Positions 36,286-45,761 of a stretch of 64,000 bases of DNA are shown here, one piece after another. How positions within the stretch are numbered: the first letter of the stretch is position 1; each line of letters starts with the position of its first letter. Where the stretch lies: assembly GCA_902781095.1 (NCBI GenBank), contig CACZHW010000005.1:1-64000 (forward strand), given 5' to 3'. The notes beneath the pieces are model-generated. The model made no database searches. It was not told the DNA's origin and saw only the letters and a list, made by a program, of their open reading frames with translations. The stretch is from an uncultured Eubacteriales bacterium. GTDB lineage: Bacteria > Bacillota > Clostridia > Christensenellales > Aristaeellaceae. The position numbers and the translations under genes are program-made.

Positions 36286-36900
36286 TCATCCATTCGGCTC
36301 CTGCTCTTCACCTTCGGATTCCCGGCACACTTCTTCCATACGATTCAAAATCTCCGCGCGCCCAGCTTTCGTTTTGGATGAGAACGGGATAATCTGCCAG
36401 GGCTGAACCTGCAGCGTCCGACAAATCATATTCAGGTTGCTCTTCTGCTGGCTGTAGCTGACTTTGTCGGCTTTGGTCGCAATCACCGTAAAAGCAAACC
36501 CGTTGGCCCGCAAAAACGCATTCATTTCCCGGTCTTCTTTCGAAGGTTCATGCCGGATGTCGACAAGATGAAAGACGTGCTTCAGGCAATCCGTATTGCC
36601 GAAATACCCGTCCATCATAGCCCCCCAAGACTGCAGTTCGCTCCGGCTGACCCGGGCAAAGCCGTAACCGGGCAAATCGACGAGGTTCATTTGCTGATTG
36701 ATCAGAAAGACATTGATCAGCCTCGTCCTTCCGGGCGACTGGCTCGTCCGGGCCAGTCCGTTTCTGCCGGTGATGCAGTTGATCATCGACGATTTTCCGA
36801 CATTGCTCCTGCCCGCAAAGGCAATCTCCGGCAAGCCCGCCGTAGCAAACGGACCATACTTGGACATGGAAGTCACGAATTCCGCAGTCTTAATAATCAT
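36286..36900 (-). CDS. engB: Ribosome biogenesis GTP-binding protein EngB/YsxC
   Basis: This essential GTPase acts late in assembly of the 50S subunit. The 204-residue product has G1 GRSNVGKSS near 32, G3 DLPGYG near 75 and G4 TKADKV near 142. Length is typical. It follows lon by 56 bp, the common lon-engB order. Confidence 0.96.
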   Translation of the reverse strand: MIIKTAEFVTSMSKYGPFATAGLPEIAFAGRSNVGKSSMINCITGRNGLARTSQSPGRTRLINVFLINQQMNLVDLPGYGFARVSRSELQSWGAMMDGYFGNTDCLKHVFHLVDIRHEPSKEDREMNAFLRANGFAFTVIATKADKVSYSQQKSNLNMICRTLQVQPWQIIPFSSKTKAGRAEILNRMEEVCRESEGEEQEPNG

Positions 36901-36956
36901 TCTTTCTCCGCTCGTTCTGTATCCGGTTACCAGCCGGCCCGGCCGGCGTTAAGGCG

Positions 36957-39299
36957 TTAAACCGAAGGGGGAAAACCACAAAGCGCAACCGGCAGCACCT
37001 CATTGATGTTGCTGACGGTGACGATTTTCAATGCATCCAGCACATTGGCAGGCACTTTCTCAAGGTCTTTCCGGTTCTCTTTGGGGATAAGCACCGTATC
37101 GATACCCGCCCTGTGAGCAGCCAGCAATTTCTCCTTCAGCCCGCCGATCGGCAGAACTCTGCCGCGAAGCGTTACCTCCCCGGTCATGGCGACATTCTGC
37201 CTGACGGGCAACCCGGTCAGAGAGGAGACCAGTGCCGTCGTAATGGTGATACCTGCGCTCGGCCCGTCTTTGGGAACGGCGCCTTCCGGTACATGAATGT
37301 GAATATCCTGATTCTTGTAGAAATCCGCCGGGATTCCCAATTCGGCCGCATGAGCGCGCACCCACGTCCGCGCAGCCCTGGCGCTCTCTTTCATGACGTC
37401 GCCCAGGCTTCCCGTCAGTTCCAGTGCGCCCGCCCCGGGCATAACCGCCGCCTCGACTTTTAGCGTATCGCCTCCTGCCGGCGTCCACGCGAGCCCGTTT
37501 ACCACGCCGACTTCCGCTCCCTTTTCAGCTTTGTCGAAACTGTAAATCGGTATCCCCAGGTATTGCTGCAGCTTTTCTTTATCGATTGTAATCTGCCCGC
37601 ATCCGGAATCCACCATCTCCACAGCGCTTTTGCGGACCAGCCGGCCGATGGTCCGCTGCAGGATTCTGACGCCCGCCTCCCGCGTATACTCGTTGATGAT
37701 GCAGCGGAGTACGCGTTCGCTCATCCGCACGCTTTTCGGCTTTAATCCGTGCTCTTTGATCTGGTTGGGCAGCAGATGCTGTTTGGCGATGTGCAGCTTG
37801 TCTTCTTCCGTGTATCCTTCAATCTCGATGACCTCCATGCGGTCCAGCAGAGGCCTCGGGATCGTGTCTGTCGTGTTGGCCGTGGTGATAAACAACACCT
37901 GGGAAAGATCAAACGGTATGTCGATGTAATGGTCTCTGAACGTGTTGTTCTGCGCGCTGTCCAGTACTTCCAGCAGCGCACTGGCCGGATCACCCCGGAC
38001 ATCCGAGCCGACCTTGTCGATCTCGTCGAACAGAAACACCGGGTTCATCGTCCCTGCCTGCCGTATGGAGGAGATGATTCTGCCGGGGATGGCGCCGATA
38101 TAGGTTCGGCGGTGCCCCCGGATCTCAGCCTCGTCGCGCACCCCGCCCAGCGACATCTGCACAAAGCGGCGTCCCAGAGCCCGCGCAATGCTCTTTGCGA
38201 TGGACGTCTTGCCGACACCGGGAGGGCCGACAAAGCAGAGAATCGGTCCGTGGATATCCTGACGTATCCTGCAGATTGCCAGATACTCGATGATCCTCTC
38301 CTTGACGTCCTGAAGGCCGTAGTGGTCCTCCTCCAGGATCCTGCGCGCGCGGTTCAGTTCATACTGGTCATGGGTATACTTTCCCCACGGCAGCGCCAGC
38401 AGCCACTCGATATAGGACTCGCTCAGCCCTATCTCCGGGCTGCCCGGCGACATCCTTTCAAGCTTTTCAAGCTCGCGGTTGGCCTTGTCGCGGGCTTCAT
38501 CATTCATCGGGGTGTTTTTGATGCGCTCCCTCAAATCCTCTTTCTGGGCTTCGTCATCATCCCCCAGTTCGGTCTGTATGGCCTTGATCTGCTCCCGCAG
38601 ATAATAATCCCGCTGGTTCTGCTCCATCTGCTCGCGGACATGTGCCTGAACGCTTTTCTCAGCCTCCGCGATCTCAGTCTCCCGCAGCAGCAGGGAAAAC
38701 ACCTTGCTGAGGCGGTCTTCGTCCTTCAGCATTTCCAGAATCTGCTGTTTCTCTTCCTGTTTTTCCAGCAGATTGGCGGCAAGGATGTCCGCCAGCTGCC
38801 CCGGATCGTCGATGGAAAGGATGGCCGCCAGCGTATCCGGAGAAATCCGGCCGGAGATCTTGGCGTAATTGTCAAGGGCATCGCAGACGCTGCGGACCAG
38901 GGCTCGGGTTTCGATCGTATCCCGCGCTTTTGTTGTCCTCAGAACCGTTATGTCGCCCATCAGACAGCTGTCGGTCGATTGAAGGTCCATCAGTCTGGCG
39001 CGCGCCTTTCCTTCGACGAGCACCCGCATTCTGTCGCCCGGCAGCTTGAGAATCTGCTTGATCGTCCCCAGTGTTCCGATGTTGTAAAGGTCTTCGCGCT
39101 CCGGCTCGTCTGTCTGCGGATCCTTCTGCGTAATCAGAAACAGCTGCTGATCCTTGTTCATCGCCGCGTCCAAGGCGTGGATCGAGCGGTCGCGGCCGAC
39201 GTCAAAGTGGATGATGGTCTCCGGAAAAATCACGATGCCGCGGAGCGGCAGGACCGGTATATTAATGCTTTCATGCCTTTTCTTTACGGTATCGGACAT
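36957..39299 (-). CDS. lon: Endopeptidase La (Lon protease)
   Basis: Lon is an AAA+ serine protease for damaged and regulatory proteins. The 780-residue product has an N-terminal substrate domain ([18 protein letters not shown]), a coiled coil near 180-250, and Walker [10 protein letters not shown] near 360. The C-terminal proteolytic domain has the Ser in [10 protein letters not shown] near 680 and the Lys in [14 protein letters not shown]. The ATG at 39299 is chosen because AAGGAGGG lies 8 bases before it. The first ATG of the frame (39320) lies upstream of that site. Confidence 0.96.
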   Translation of the reverse strand: MSDTVKKRHESINIPVLPLRGIVIFPETIIHFDVGRDRSIHALDAAMNKDQQLFLITQKDPQTDEPEREDLYNIGTLGTIKQILKLPGDRMRVLVEGKARARLMDLQSTDSCLMGDITVLRTTKARDTIETRALVRSVCDALDNYAKISGRISPDTLAAILSIDDPGQLADILAANLLEKQEEKQQILEMLKDEDRLSKVFSLLLRETEIAEAEKSVQAHVREQMEQNQRDYYLREQIKAIQTELGDDDEAQKEDLRERIKNTPMNDEARDKANRELEKLERMSPGSPEIGLSESYIEWLLALPWGKYTHDQYELNRARRILEEDHYGLQDVKERIIEYLAICRIRQDIHGPILCFVGPPGVGKTSIAKSIARALGRRFVQMSLGGVRDEAEIRGHRRTYIGAIPGRIISSIRQAGTMNPVFLFDEIDKVGSDVRGDPASALLEVLDSAQNNTFRDHYIDIPFDLSQVLFITTANTTDTIPRPLLDRMEVIEIEGYTEEDKLHIAKQHLLPNQIKEHGLKPKSVRMSERVLRCIINEYTREAGVRILQRTIGRLVRKSAVEMVDSGCGQITIDKEKLQQYLGIPIYSFDKAEKGAEVGVVNGLAWTPAGGDTLKVEAAVMPGAGALELTGSLGDVMKESARAARTWVRAHAAELGIPADFYKNQDIHIHVPEGAVPKDGPSAGITITTALVSSLTGLPVRQNVAMTGEVTLRGRVLPIGGLKEKLLAAHRAGIDTVLIPKENRKDLEKVPANVLDALKIVTVSNINEVLPVALCGFPPSV

Positions 39300-39331
39300 G
39301 ACGCATCCCTCCTTGCTCATGGGATAAAACG

Positions 39332-39360
39332 ATTATAGAGTAAAGCCCCCCGTTTTGCAA
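39332..39360 (-). promoter_or_regulatory. Promoter of lon-engB
   Basis: Minus strand: TTGCAA at 39360-39355, 17-bp spacer, TATAAT at 39337-39332. No CIRCE or other heat-shock operator was seen around it. Confidence 0.75.
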
Positions 39361-39365
39361 CAGAA

Positions 39366-39392
39366 GGAAAAAGGATGAGCACGCTCATCCTT
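39366..39392 (-). terminator. Terminator of tig-clpP-clpX
   Basis: A 10-bp perfect stem (AAGGATGAGC/GCTCATCCTT) with a 2-base loop is followed by TTT on the minus strand, 11 bp past the clpX stop. Confidence 0.8.
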
Positions 39393-39403
39393 CCCATTAT
39401 GGC

Positions 39404-40720
39404 TTACGATACAGAAGACCGTTCGGCTTTCGCGGTGTTCTCGCGCCGGGCCTTTTCGGAAACCGGTTTGCGCTTCGGCTCGCCCGGAATCAGGAGCGGC
39501 TGTTTGCCTTCCGTAATGGTCTCCTTCGTCACGACGACGCGTCCAATGTCCGTCCTGGAGGGAACCTCGAACATCGTTTCAAGCAGCGTATCCTCGACGA
39601 TTGCGCGCAATCCCCGGGCGCCGCTCTTTCTCTCGATCGCCTTGTGCGCAATCGCAGTCAAAGCGTCTTCTTCAAACTGCAGTTCGACTCCATCCATGTC
39701 AAACAGGCTGGCGTACTGCTTCACCAGGGCGTTCCGGGGCTCTTTCAGGATCCTGACCAGAGCGCTTTCATCCAGGTCCTGAAGCGTGACCAGGATGGGC
39801 AGCCGTCCGATGAACTCCGGAATCAGTCCGAACTTCAGCAGATCCTCCGGCCGGATGTCTTCAAGCGTCTCACCCAGGTTCTTTTTCCCCGCGTTCTTCA
39901 CCTCTGCGCCGAAGCCCATGGTGCCGGATCCGTTGCGTTTCTGGATAATCTTGTCAATCCCGTCGAACGCGCCGCCGCAGATGAAGAGGATATTGGTCGT
40001 ATCAATCTGGATGAACTCCTGGTGCGGATGCTTTCTCCCGCCCTGCGGCGGAACGCTGGCAACCGTTCCCTCGATGATCTTCAGCAGCGCCTGCTGTACG
40101 CCTTCGCCGGATACATCCCTCGTGATGGACGGGTTGTCGCTTTTGCGGGCAATCTTGTCGATTTCATCGATGTAGATAATGCCGCGCTGCGCAGCTTCGA
40201 TATCGTAGTCGGCGTTCTGAATGAGCCGCAACAGGATGTTTTCCACGTCTTCGCCCACGTAGCCGGCTTCCGTCAGGCTCGTGGCGTCCGCAATGGCGAA
40301 CGGCACCTTCAGAATCCTTGCAAGCGACTGTGCCAGGAAGGTCTTTCCGCAGCCTGTCGGACCGACCATGACGATGTTCGACTTCTGCAGTTCGACGTCT
40401 TCTTTTTTGTGCGGCGCATTGATCCTCTTGTAATGGTTGTAGACCGCAACCGACAGCGCGCGCTTCGCCTTCTCCTGCCCGATCACGTATTCGTCGAGCA
40501 CCGCCTTGATTTCGGACGGCTTGGGCAGGCTCGCGGGAGACTGCGCAGCGGGCGAGGCCCCGATGTCATCCGCGATGATCTCGTTGCAGAGCGCGACACA
40601 TTCGTCACAGATATAGACGCCGTTTCCCGCAATAATCCGCCTTACCTGATCCTGCGTCTTATCGCAGAAGGAGCAGCGGGCAATCCGCGGCGGTTTGCTG
40701 TTATTCCTATCATTGGCCAT
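39404..40720 (-). CDS. clpX: ATP-dependent Clp protease ATP-binding subunit ClpX
   Basis: ClpX unfolds tagged proteins and feeds them to ClpP. The product (about 438 residues) has an N-terminal zinc-binding domain (CSFCDK...CDECVALC), Walker A GPTGCGKT near 125 and Walker [10 protein letters not shown] near 190. The sensor region around [19 protein letters not shown] is present. Start is the ATG at 40720; GGTGAGG upstream is rather distant (12 bases). A GTG at 40738 is the longer option. Confidence 0.96.
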   Translation of the reverse strand: MANDRNNSKPPRIARCSFCDKTQDQVRRIIAGNGVYICDECVALCNEIIADDIGASPAAQSPASLPKPSEIKAVLDEYVIGQEKAKRALSVAVYNHYKRINAPHKKEDVELQKSNIVMVGPTGCGKTFLAQSLARILKVPFAIADATSLTEAGYVGEDVENILLRLIQNADYDIEAAQRGIIYIDEIDKIARKSDNPSITRDVSGEGVQQALLKIIEGTVASVPPQGGRKHPHQEFIQIDTTNILFICGGAFDGIDKIIQKRNGSGTMGFGAEVKNAGKKNLGETLEDIRPEDLLKFGLIPEFIGRLPILVTLQDLDESALVRILKEPRNALVKQYASLFDMDGVELQFEEDALTAIAHKAIERKSGARGLRAIVEDTLLETMFEVPSRTDIGRVVVTKETITEGKQPLLIPGEPKRKPVSEKARRENTAKAERSSVS

Positions 40721-40760
40721 GTTTCTGGAATTCCTCACCTAATCGTCTTTAAACCGGTCT

Positions 40761-41354
40761 TCATTTGCTTCGCGGGGCAAAGATCTGATCGATGATGCCG
40801 TAAGAAAGCGCTTCCTCCGCCGTCATGAAATAGTCCCGCTCGATGTCCTGCCGGATCCGTTCCAGCGGTTGTCCCGTCATTTCGCTCATCAGCCGGCTCA
40901 TTTTGTCCTTCGTCCGGGTCAGCCACTGTGCGTGCAGCTGCACATCCGTCGCCTGGCCGCTTGCGCCGCCGCTCGGCTGGTGAATCATAACCTCGCTGTT
41001 CGGCAGCGCGAAACGCATCCCGGGTTCGCCCGCCATCAGGAGAAATGCGCCCATCGAAGCGGCCATGCCGAGGCAGACCGTGCGGATCTTGGGCTTGACA
41101 TAGCGCATCGTATCGAAGATGGCCATCCCGTCGGTAACGCTTCCGCCGGGGCTGTTGATGTACATGGAAATCTCCGCGTCCGGATCTTCCATCTCAAGAA
41201 ACAACAGCTGCGCAACGATGCTGTTGGCAATCGCCTCGTTCACTTCGCCCCGGAGAAAAATCACACGGTCCCTCAGCAGCCGGGAATAGACGTCGTAGGC
41301 GCGTTCGCCGGAAGCCGACTTTTCGATTACGTTGGGTTCAAAGTAGTAAGACAT
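40761..41354 (-). CDS. clpP: ATP-dependent Clp protease proteolytic subunit ClpP
   Basis: The 197-residue serine protease has the catalytic Ser in [11 protein letters not shown] near 100, the His in MIHQPSGG near 125 and a downstream Asp. The N-terminal axial loop region is a little different from the usual start, reading [23 protein letters not shown]. It lies between tig and clpX, the standard order. Confidence 0.97.
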   Translation of the reverse strand: MSYYFEPNVIEKSASGERAYDVYSRLLRDRVIFLRGEVNEAIANSIVAQLLFLEMEDPDAEISMYINSPGGSVTDGMAIFDTMRYVKPKIRTVCLGMAASMGAFLLMAGEPGMRFALPNSEVMIHQPSGGASGQATDVQLHAQWLTRTKDKMSRLMSEMTGQPLERIRQDIERDYFMTAEEALSYGIIDQIFAPRSK

Positions 41355-41366
41355 ACACCCTATCCC

Positions 41367-42656
41367 TTATTGCTCTTCAACCGCAGCCGCCGTCAGCATC
41401 TTGATCGCCTTTTCGCGGACGGCATCGCCCTTGAAGTACTCGCGATCATTCTCCGTGAACGTGGCCTTCAGCTCGTCCAGGGTCTTCCCAGTCTGCGGGG
41501 CCAGCTTTGCGATCTCCGCGTCGATCTCCTCGTCGGTAGCCTGGATATTCTCCGCCTTTTCAATCTCGCTGAGCACCAGATGCGCACGCACGCTCTTTTC
41601 AGCCTGCTCGCGATAGGTGTCTCTGAACTGCTTCTCGTCCTGGCCCGTATACTTCATGAAGTCTTCCATCTTCAGGCCCTGGGCGCGAAGGCGGTATTCA
41701 AAATCCCGCACCATGGAGTCGATCTGGCGTTCAATCATCGCATCCGGGATATCCACTTCGGCATTGGAGACGACCTTTTCGATGACGGCATTCGTGAAGC
41801 TGTCCTCATCGCGTGCCGCGGCCTCCGCCTCCAGCTTCTTCCGGATGTCTGCGCGATACTCGTCCAGCGTATCAAACTCGCTGATGTCCTTGGCAAACTC
41901 GTCGTCCAGCTCCGGAACCTTTTCCTCCGTGATCTCATTCACCTTCACGTGGAAAACGGCGTCCTTGCCGGCGAGATCGGACGCGCCGTAATCCTCCGGG
42001 AATTTGACCTGGAGATCCTTCTCCTCGCCCAAATTCATCCCAACCATCTGCTCTTCAAATCCGGGGATGAACGTGTGGGAGCCGATCTTAAGCGTCTGCC
42101 CCTGCGCCGTGCCGCCGGCAAAGGCGACGCCGTCAATTGATCCGGCGTAGTCCAGGTTAACCGTGTCGCCCTCCCGGACGGCCCTGTCTTCAACCTTCTC
42201 CTGCGTGGCCTGCTTGCGCCGCGCCTCTTCAACCTTCGCGTCCACTTCGGCGTCGGTGACAAGGGTATGTTCCTTCTTGACCGCAACGCCCTTGTATTCG
42301 CCCAGCTTCACATCCGGTACCGTGTACACGGTGCAGGTGAACTGCAGATTCTTGCCGCTGCCGATCTGCTGCACGTCGATTTCCGGATGATCGACCACAT
42401 CGATCTTGTTTTCCTCTACGGCCGGGCCATAGACCTCGTCAAAGACCAGATCAAAAGCTTCTTCGTACAGAATTCCCTCGCCATAGTAGTTCTCAATCAA
42501 CTTGCGCGGCGCGTGGCCTTTACGGAAACCCGGAATGCTGACGCGGTTTCTGACCTTCAGATATGCCTTCTCCAGAGCGGCATCAAAGCGTTCTGCTTCA
42601 ATATCGAATGCAATTTTAACCCTATTGCTTGAGATTTTTTCCACTGTGGCGCCCAT
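41367..42656 (-). CDS. tig: Trigger factor
   Basis: This ribosome-bound chaperone is a PPIase. The 429-residue product has the ribosome-binding tail with the GFRKGHAPRKLIENYYG signature near 45. A PPIase (FKBP-like) domain lies at about 155-240 (REGDTVNLDYAGSIDG), followed by a long helical C-terminal chaperone domain. AGGAGG stands before the ATG. It is the first gene of the tig-clpP-clpX unit. Confidence 0.96.
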   Translation of the reverse strand: MGATVEKISSNRVKIAFDIEAERFDAALEKAYLKVRNRVSIPGFRKGHAPRKLIENYYGEGILYEEAFDLVFDEVYGPAVEENKIDVVDHPEIDVQQIGSGKNLQFTCTVYTVPDVKLGEYKGVAVKKEHTLVTDAEVDAKVEEARRKQATQEKVEDRAVREGDTVNLDYAGSIDGVAFAGGTAQGQTLKIGSHTFIPGFEEQMVGMNLGEEKDLQVKFPEDYGASDLAGKDAVFHVKVNEITEEKVPELDDEFAKDISEFDTLDEYRADIRKKLEAEAAARDEDSFTNAVIEKVVSNAEVDIPDAMIERQIDSMVRDFEYRLRAQGLKMEDFMKYTGQDEKQFRDTYREQAEKSVRAHLVLSEIEKAENIQATDEEIDAEIAKLAPQTGKTLDELKATFTENDREYFKGDAVREKAIKMLTAAAVEEQ

Positions 42657-42715
42657 TTTTTGAATCCTCCTGCTTGTAAACTGTAAACGCTCGTTTTCTG
42701 AATGCGTTAAATCTG

Positions 42716-42744
42716 ATTATATCATGATCTCTGATGCTCTGCAA
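42716..42744 (-). promoter_or_regulatory. Promoter of tig-clpP-clpX
   Basis: Minus strand: TTGCAG at 42744-42739, 17-bp spacer ending TGA (extended -10), TATAAT at 42721-42716, 60 bp before the tig start. Confidence 0.8.
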
Positions 42745-42773
42745 TCAAAAACTCAAAAAGATCTGAATTCGGA

Positions 42774-42798
42774 ATAAAAAGCGACCGGTTTGCCGTCT
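42774..42798 (-). terminator. Probable terminator after the threonine dehydratase gene
   Basis: A short stem with one bulged base (GACGG / CCGGTC) is followed on the minus strand by TTTTTATT, directly after the ilvA stop. Confidence 0.55.
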
Positions 42799-42803
42799 TC
42801 CGT

Positions 42804-44000
42804 TCAGCTTACTTCAAATCCCGCCGCACGCAGTTCCTCCAGGACGCGCAGCGCATGCTCCCGGTCCTGCGTCTCCATGGTGATCTCCAGTATGGCGTCG
42901 CGGATATCCAGGTCCACATCCGTCCGGTCATGGTGAACGGCCATCACGTTCGCTCCTGCGGACCCGATAATCCGGCTGACGATCTCCAGCTGACCCGGGC
43001 GGTCCTGCATCACGATGCGCAGCTTGGATACCCGGCCGGCCCGCAGAAGGCCCTTCTCAATGATTCTGGAAATCATCGTAACGTCAATATTGCCGCCCGA
43101 AATGACAGCGGCCGTTTTGCCCTCTGCTTCGATTCTGCCGCAGAGGATGGCCGCCACGGGCGCCGCTCCCGCTCCTTCCGCAACCATCTTGCAACGCTCC
43201 ATCAGGAAAAGGATTGCCTGTGCAATCTCGTCGTCATCAACGGTGACGATCTCGTCGACATAGCGCTTGCAAAGCTTGTAGGTCAACTCTCCCGGCTGCT
43301 TCACTGCTATGCCGTCCGCAATGGTTTTGGCGCTTTCCAACGACACGATGTGGCCCGCATCAAAGGATGCCTTCATACCGGCTGCGCCGGCAGCCTGGAC
43401 GCCGATGACGCGGACGCCGGGATGAAGAAGCTTGATCGCGCTGGCCACGCCTGCCGCAAGTCCGCCGCCGCCGATCGGAACGATGACCGTCCCGATATCC
43501 GGCATTTCGTCCATGATCTCCAGCCCGATCGTCCCCTGTCCTGCGATGACCATCGGGTCGTCAAAGGGGTGGATGAAGGTCGCGCCCGTTTCTTCCTGAA
43601 TCCTGCGCGCTTCGGCGTATGCGTCATCATACACCGATCCGTGAAGTACGACGTTTGCGCCCAGTTCCCGTGTCGCCTTCACCTTGGCCAGCGGTGCGCC
43701 TGCAGGCATGACAATGGTGGCCGGAATGCCGAAGCGCTTCGCCGCAAGCGCAACCCCCTGTGCGTGGTTGCCTGCGGAGGATGCGATTACGCCGGCCTTT
43801 CGTTCTTCTTCCGAGAGGCTCGCGATCTTGATGTAAGCGCCGCGCACCTTAAAGGAGCCCGTGTCCTGCAAATCCTCCGTCTTGAGAAAGACGCGCCGTT
43901 TGCCGTCGGAAAGGGAGCGGCATTCCACCAGGTTCGTACGCCTGGCGATGCCGCGCAGCCTTTCCCTTGCTTCCAGAATGCTGCCTAAGGAAAGTTCCAT
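42804..44000 (-). CDS. ilvA: Threonine ammonia-lyase (catabolic/biosynthetic type with ACT domain)
   Basis: This PLP enzyme deaminates threonine to 2-oxobutanoate. The PLP lysine is in TGSFKVRGAYIKI near 49, the substrate loop in SSAGNHAQGVA near 75, and the phosphate-binding glycine loop PIGGGGLAAGVA near 175. A single C-terminal ACT domain (RIVMQDRPGQLEIV onward, about 325-398) fits the short form that can be called TdcB or IlvA; allosteric control by isoleucine or AMP cannot be told. No other branched-chain amino acid genes are adjacent. Confidence 0.92.
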   Translation of the reverse strand: MELSLGSILEARERLRGIARRTNLVECRSLSDGKRRVFLKTEDLQDTGSFKVRGAYIKIASLSEEERKAGVIASSAGNHAQGVALAAKRFGIPATIVMPAGAPLAKVKATRELGANVVLHGSVYDDAYAEARRIQEETGATFIHPFDDPMVIAGQGTIGLEIMDEMPDIGTVIVPIGGGGLAAGVASAIKLLHPGVRVIGVQAAGAAGMKASFDAGHIVSLESAKTIADGIAVKQPGELTYKLCKRYVDEIVTVDDDEIAQAILFLMERCKMVAEGAGAAPVAAILCGRIEAEGKTAAVISGGNIDVTMISRIIEKGLLRAGRVSKLRIVMQDRPGQLEIVSRIIGSAGANVMAVHHDRTDVDLDIRDAILEITMETQDREHALRVLEELRAAGFEVS

Positions 44001-44011
44001 TCGGCCTCCTC

Positions 44012-44263
44012 TTATCCCTTAAGGCCCCTGGCCTGACGGTCCATGTCTTCGACAACGATGTCGTAGATTTCGCCGAGCGATGCGCAATACTCAAGGACCT
44101 TCCAGGGTTCATTGGTGTGATAATGGATTTTGATCAGTTCCTCGTCGCCAACGGCCAGCAAGCAGTCGCCCTTGAAGTGATCGACGAAATAATCATACAC
44201 GACGTCTTCATCCAGGTCCTTCCCGTCAATCAGCAGCTGTGTGTCGTACCGGTATTCAAGCAT
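44012..44263 (-). CDS. Stand-alone FakA/YloV-like C-terminal domain
   Basis: The 83-residue protein resembles a segment of the fatty-acid-kinase FakA (DAK/YloV family). In that segment GDxxLVVGDDDLIKIHVHTxxPGKVLEYALSLG is typical; here it reads LLAVGDEELIKIHYHTNEPW then KVLEYCASLGEI. The ATP-binding DhaL domain and the rest of FakA are absent, so it cannot be a kinase by itself. A good GGAG precedes the ATG, the frame overlaps the upstream methyltransferase by 8 bp, and ilvA follows after 11 bp. It may bind a ligand or partner. The similarity is from memory of the motif and was not searched. Confidence 0.65.
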   Translation of the reverse strand: MLEYRYDTQLLIDGKDLDEDVVYDYFVDHFKGDCLLAVGDEELIKIHYHTNEPWKVLEYCASLGEIYDIVVEDMDRQARGLKG

Positions 44264-45047
44264 TTTCTTTTTCTCCTTTCAGTCTTCTGGACAGTTCATA
44301 GATCATGATTCCTGCCGCCACCGCAGCGTTCAGTGATTCGGCACCGCCGCGCATCGGAAGTGCCAAATGATGGGTCGCGCAGGCGCGGACCGCCTGTGAA
44401 ACCCCGTTTCCCTCATTTCCGATAATCAGTACGGACCGCGTTCTCGGCGACTGTTCAAAGAAGTCTTCACCGCCGAGTTCCGTGGAGAGGATTGAATACC
44501 CCCTGTCCCGCAGCTTCATCAGTTCCCCGGGCAAATCCCTTGACAGGCGCATCGGAACGCGGAAAACCGATCCCATCGTCGCGCGCAGCGTCTTGGCCCC
44601 GAAAGGTTCGGCGCAGCCTTCGCCGAGCAGCGCCCCGCTGTACCCCGCTGCATCGGCCGTCCTCAGAATTGTGCCGACGTTGCCGGGGTCCTGCACGCCG
44701 TCCAGTGCGACCAGCAAATCGCCCGTCAACTGTTCCGGCTGCTCCGGCAGCGCGGCCGCACAGCAGATCCCCTGCGGTGTGCCGGCACTGCAAACAGCGC
44801 CGATGACCGCCTGCGAAGTCAGAATGCATTCCGTCCCGGCTTTCTCCGCTTCAGCCAGCAAACCGCCGTATTCCGCTGCCAGGTCGGACTGCACGAGAAT
44901 CAGCCGGGCCTTGCCCGCCTGAAGGGCTTCCTCCGTCATTTTCAGGCCTTCCGCCAGGAACAGGCCTGCCTGGTGCCGTTCCCTGGGCTTTGAGAGCAGG
45001 CGGAGCGACTTAATGGTGGGATTGTGGACACTGTTTATTTCTTTCAA
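44256..45047 (-). CDS. TrmH/SpoU family RNA 2'-O-methyltransferase
   Basis: The 263-residue SPOUT enzyme transfers a methyl group from SAM to a ribose 2'-OH of rRNA or tRNA. The N-terminal L30e-like substrate-binding part starts INSVHNPTIKSLRLL. The trefoil-knot motifs are DGVQDPGNVGTILRTADAAG near 115, VLIIGNEGNGVS near 207 and LPMRGGAESLNAAVAAGIMIYE near 232. Start is a TTG at 45047 behind GGACGGG. Which nucleotide it modifies cannot be told. Confidence 0.9.
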   Translation of the reverse strand: MKEINSVHNPTIKSLRLLSKPRERHQAGLFLAEGLKMTEEALQAGKARLILVQSDLAAEYGGLLAEAEKAGTECILTSQAVIGAVCSAGTPQGICCAAALPEQPEQLTGDLLVALDGVQDPGNVGTILRTADAAGYSGALLGEGCAEPFGAKTLRATMGSVFRVPMRLSRDLPGELMKLRDRGYSILSTELGGEDFFEQSPRTRSVLIIGNEGNGVSQAVRACATHHLALPMRGGAESLNAAVAAGIMIYELSRRLKGEKENA

Positions 45048-45074
45048 AGGCTTCCCGTCCTTTATCCGGATTGC

Positions 45075-45761
45075 TCAGAGACAGCAAAACAACGGGTAAA
45101 ACATCATACCGCCGCCGCCCATGCACAGGCAGCACAGGTTTGCGAGCGCCAGTCCGCAGCACGGGTTCTGCCACATGCCAATGTTCCGCCCGTAACGCTG
45201 CCCTTCGGCAGCGTACCGGTATCCGCCGCTTTCCAGTTCGGAATACAGCTGCCGGTACTGGATGTTTGACGGATCCATTTTTACTGCCTGCCGGGCATAT
45301 TCCATCGCCTGTGCCGTATTGTGCAGCCCGCACTGCGCCAGCGCGTTCAGGAAATACCATCTGGCGTTCCGCTCTTCCATCGCAACGCCCGAGAGCGCGT
45401 TCAACGCTTCGGTGTAGTGACCTGCGTCAATATAAACTTTGGCGGCGCGTATCTGGCTCGACTCGTCTTCCTGCCTTTGTCTGCCATAATCATATCCGCC
45501 GTATCCCGGTCCGTAGGCGGAGCCCCAAAAGCCGCCGTACGGATTGAAACTGCTTGCCTCCGTACCACCGCCCTGCCTGGCTTTCATGATGTCCTGATAA
45601 GCGCGCTGAACCTCAAGGAAGCGCTTTTCCGCTTCCTGTTCGTCGGGTTTCCCCGTATGCAGATCCGGGTGATAGCGTTTGCAGAGCTTTCTGTATGCTT
45701 TCTTGATCTCTTCGTCTGTCGCATCGGGAGACACTTCCAATACGCGATACGGATCGGTCAT
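45075..45761 (-). CDS. J-domain protein with TPR-like middle
   Basis: The 228-residue protein starts with a J domain (PYRVLEVSPDATDEEIKKAY, with the HPD triad in RYHPDLHTG), so it should recruit an Hsp70. A Gly/Tyr-rich stretch follows (GYGGYDYGRQRQ), then a TPR-like helical part (IDAGHYTEALNALSGV, RNARWYFLNALAQCGLHNTA). The tail is hydrophobic and cysteine-rich (CCGLALANLCCLCMGGGGMMFYPLFCCL) and is probably a membrane anchor or palmitoylation-like patch. It overlaps the DUF5685 gene by 4 bp. Confidence 0.85.
   Translation of the reverse strand: MTDPYRVLEVSPDATDEEIKKAYRKLCKRYHPDLHTGKPDEQEAEKRFLEVQRAYQDIMKARQGGGTEASSFNPYGGFWGSAYGPGYGGYDYGRQRQEDESSQIRAAKVYIDAGHYTEALNALSGVAMEERNARWYFLNALAQCGLHNTAQAMEYARQAVKMDPSNIQYRQLYSELESGGYRYAAEGQRYGRNIGMWQNPCCGLALANLCCLCMGGGGMMFYPLFCCL

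Noticed and set aside
39300..39320. Upstream ATG as lon start
   Set aside because: It lies before the AAGGAGGG ribosome site that serves the ATG at 39299.
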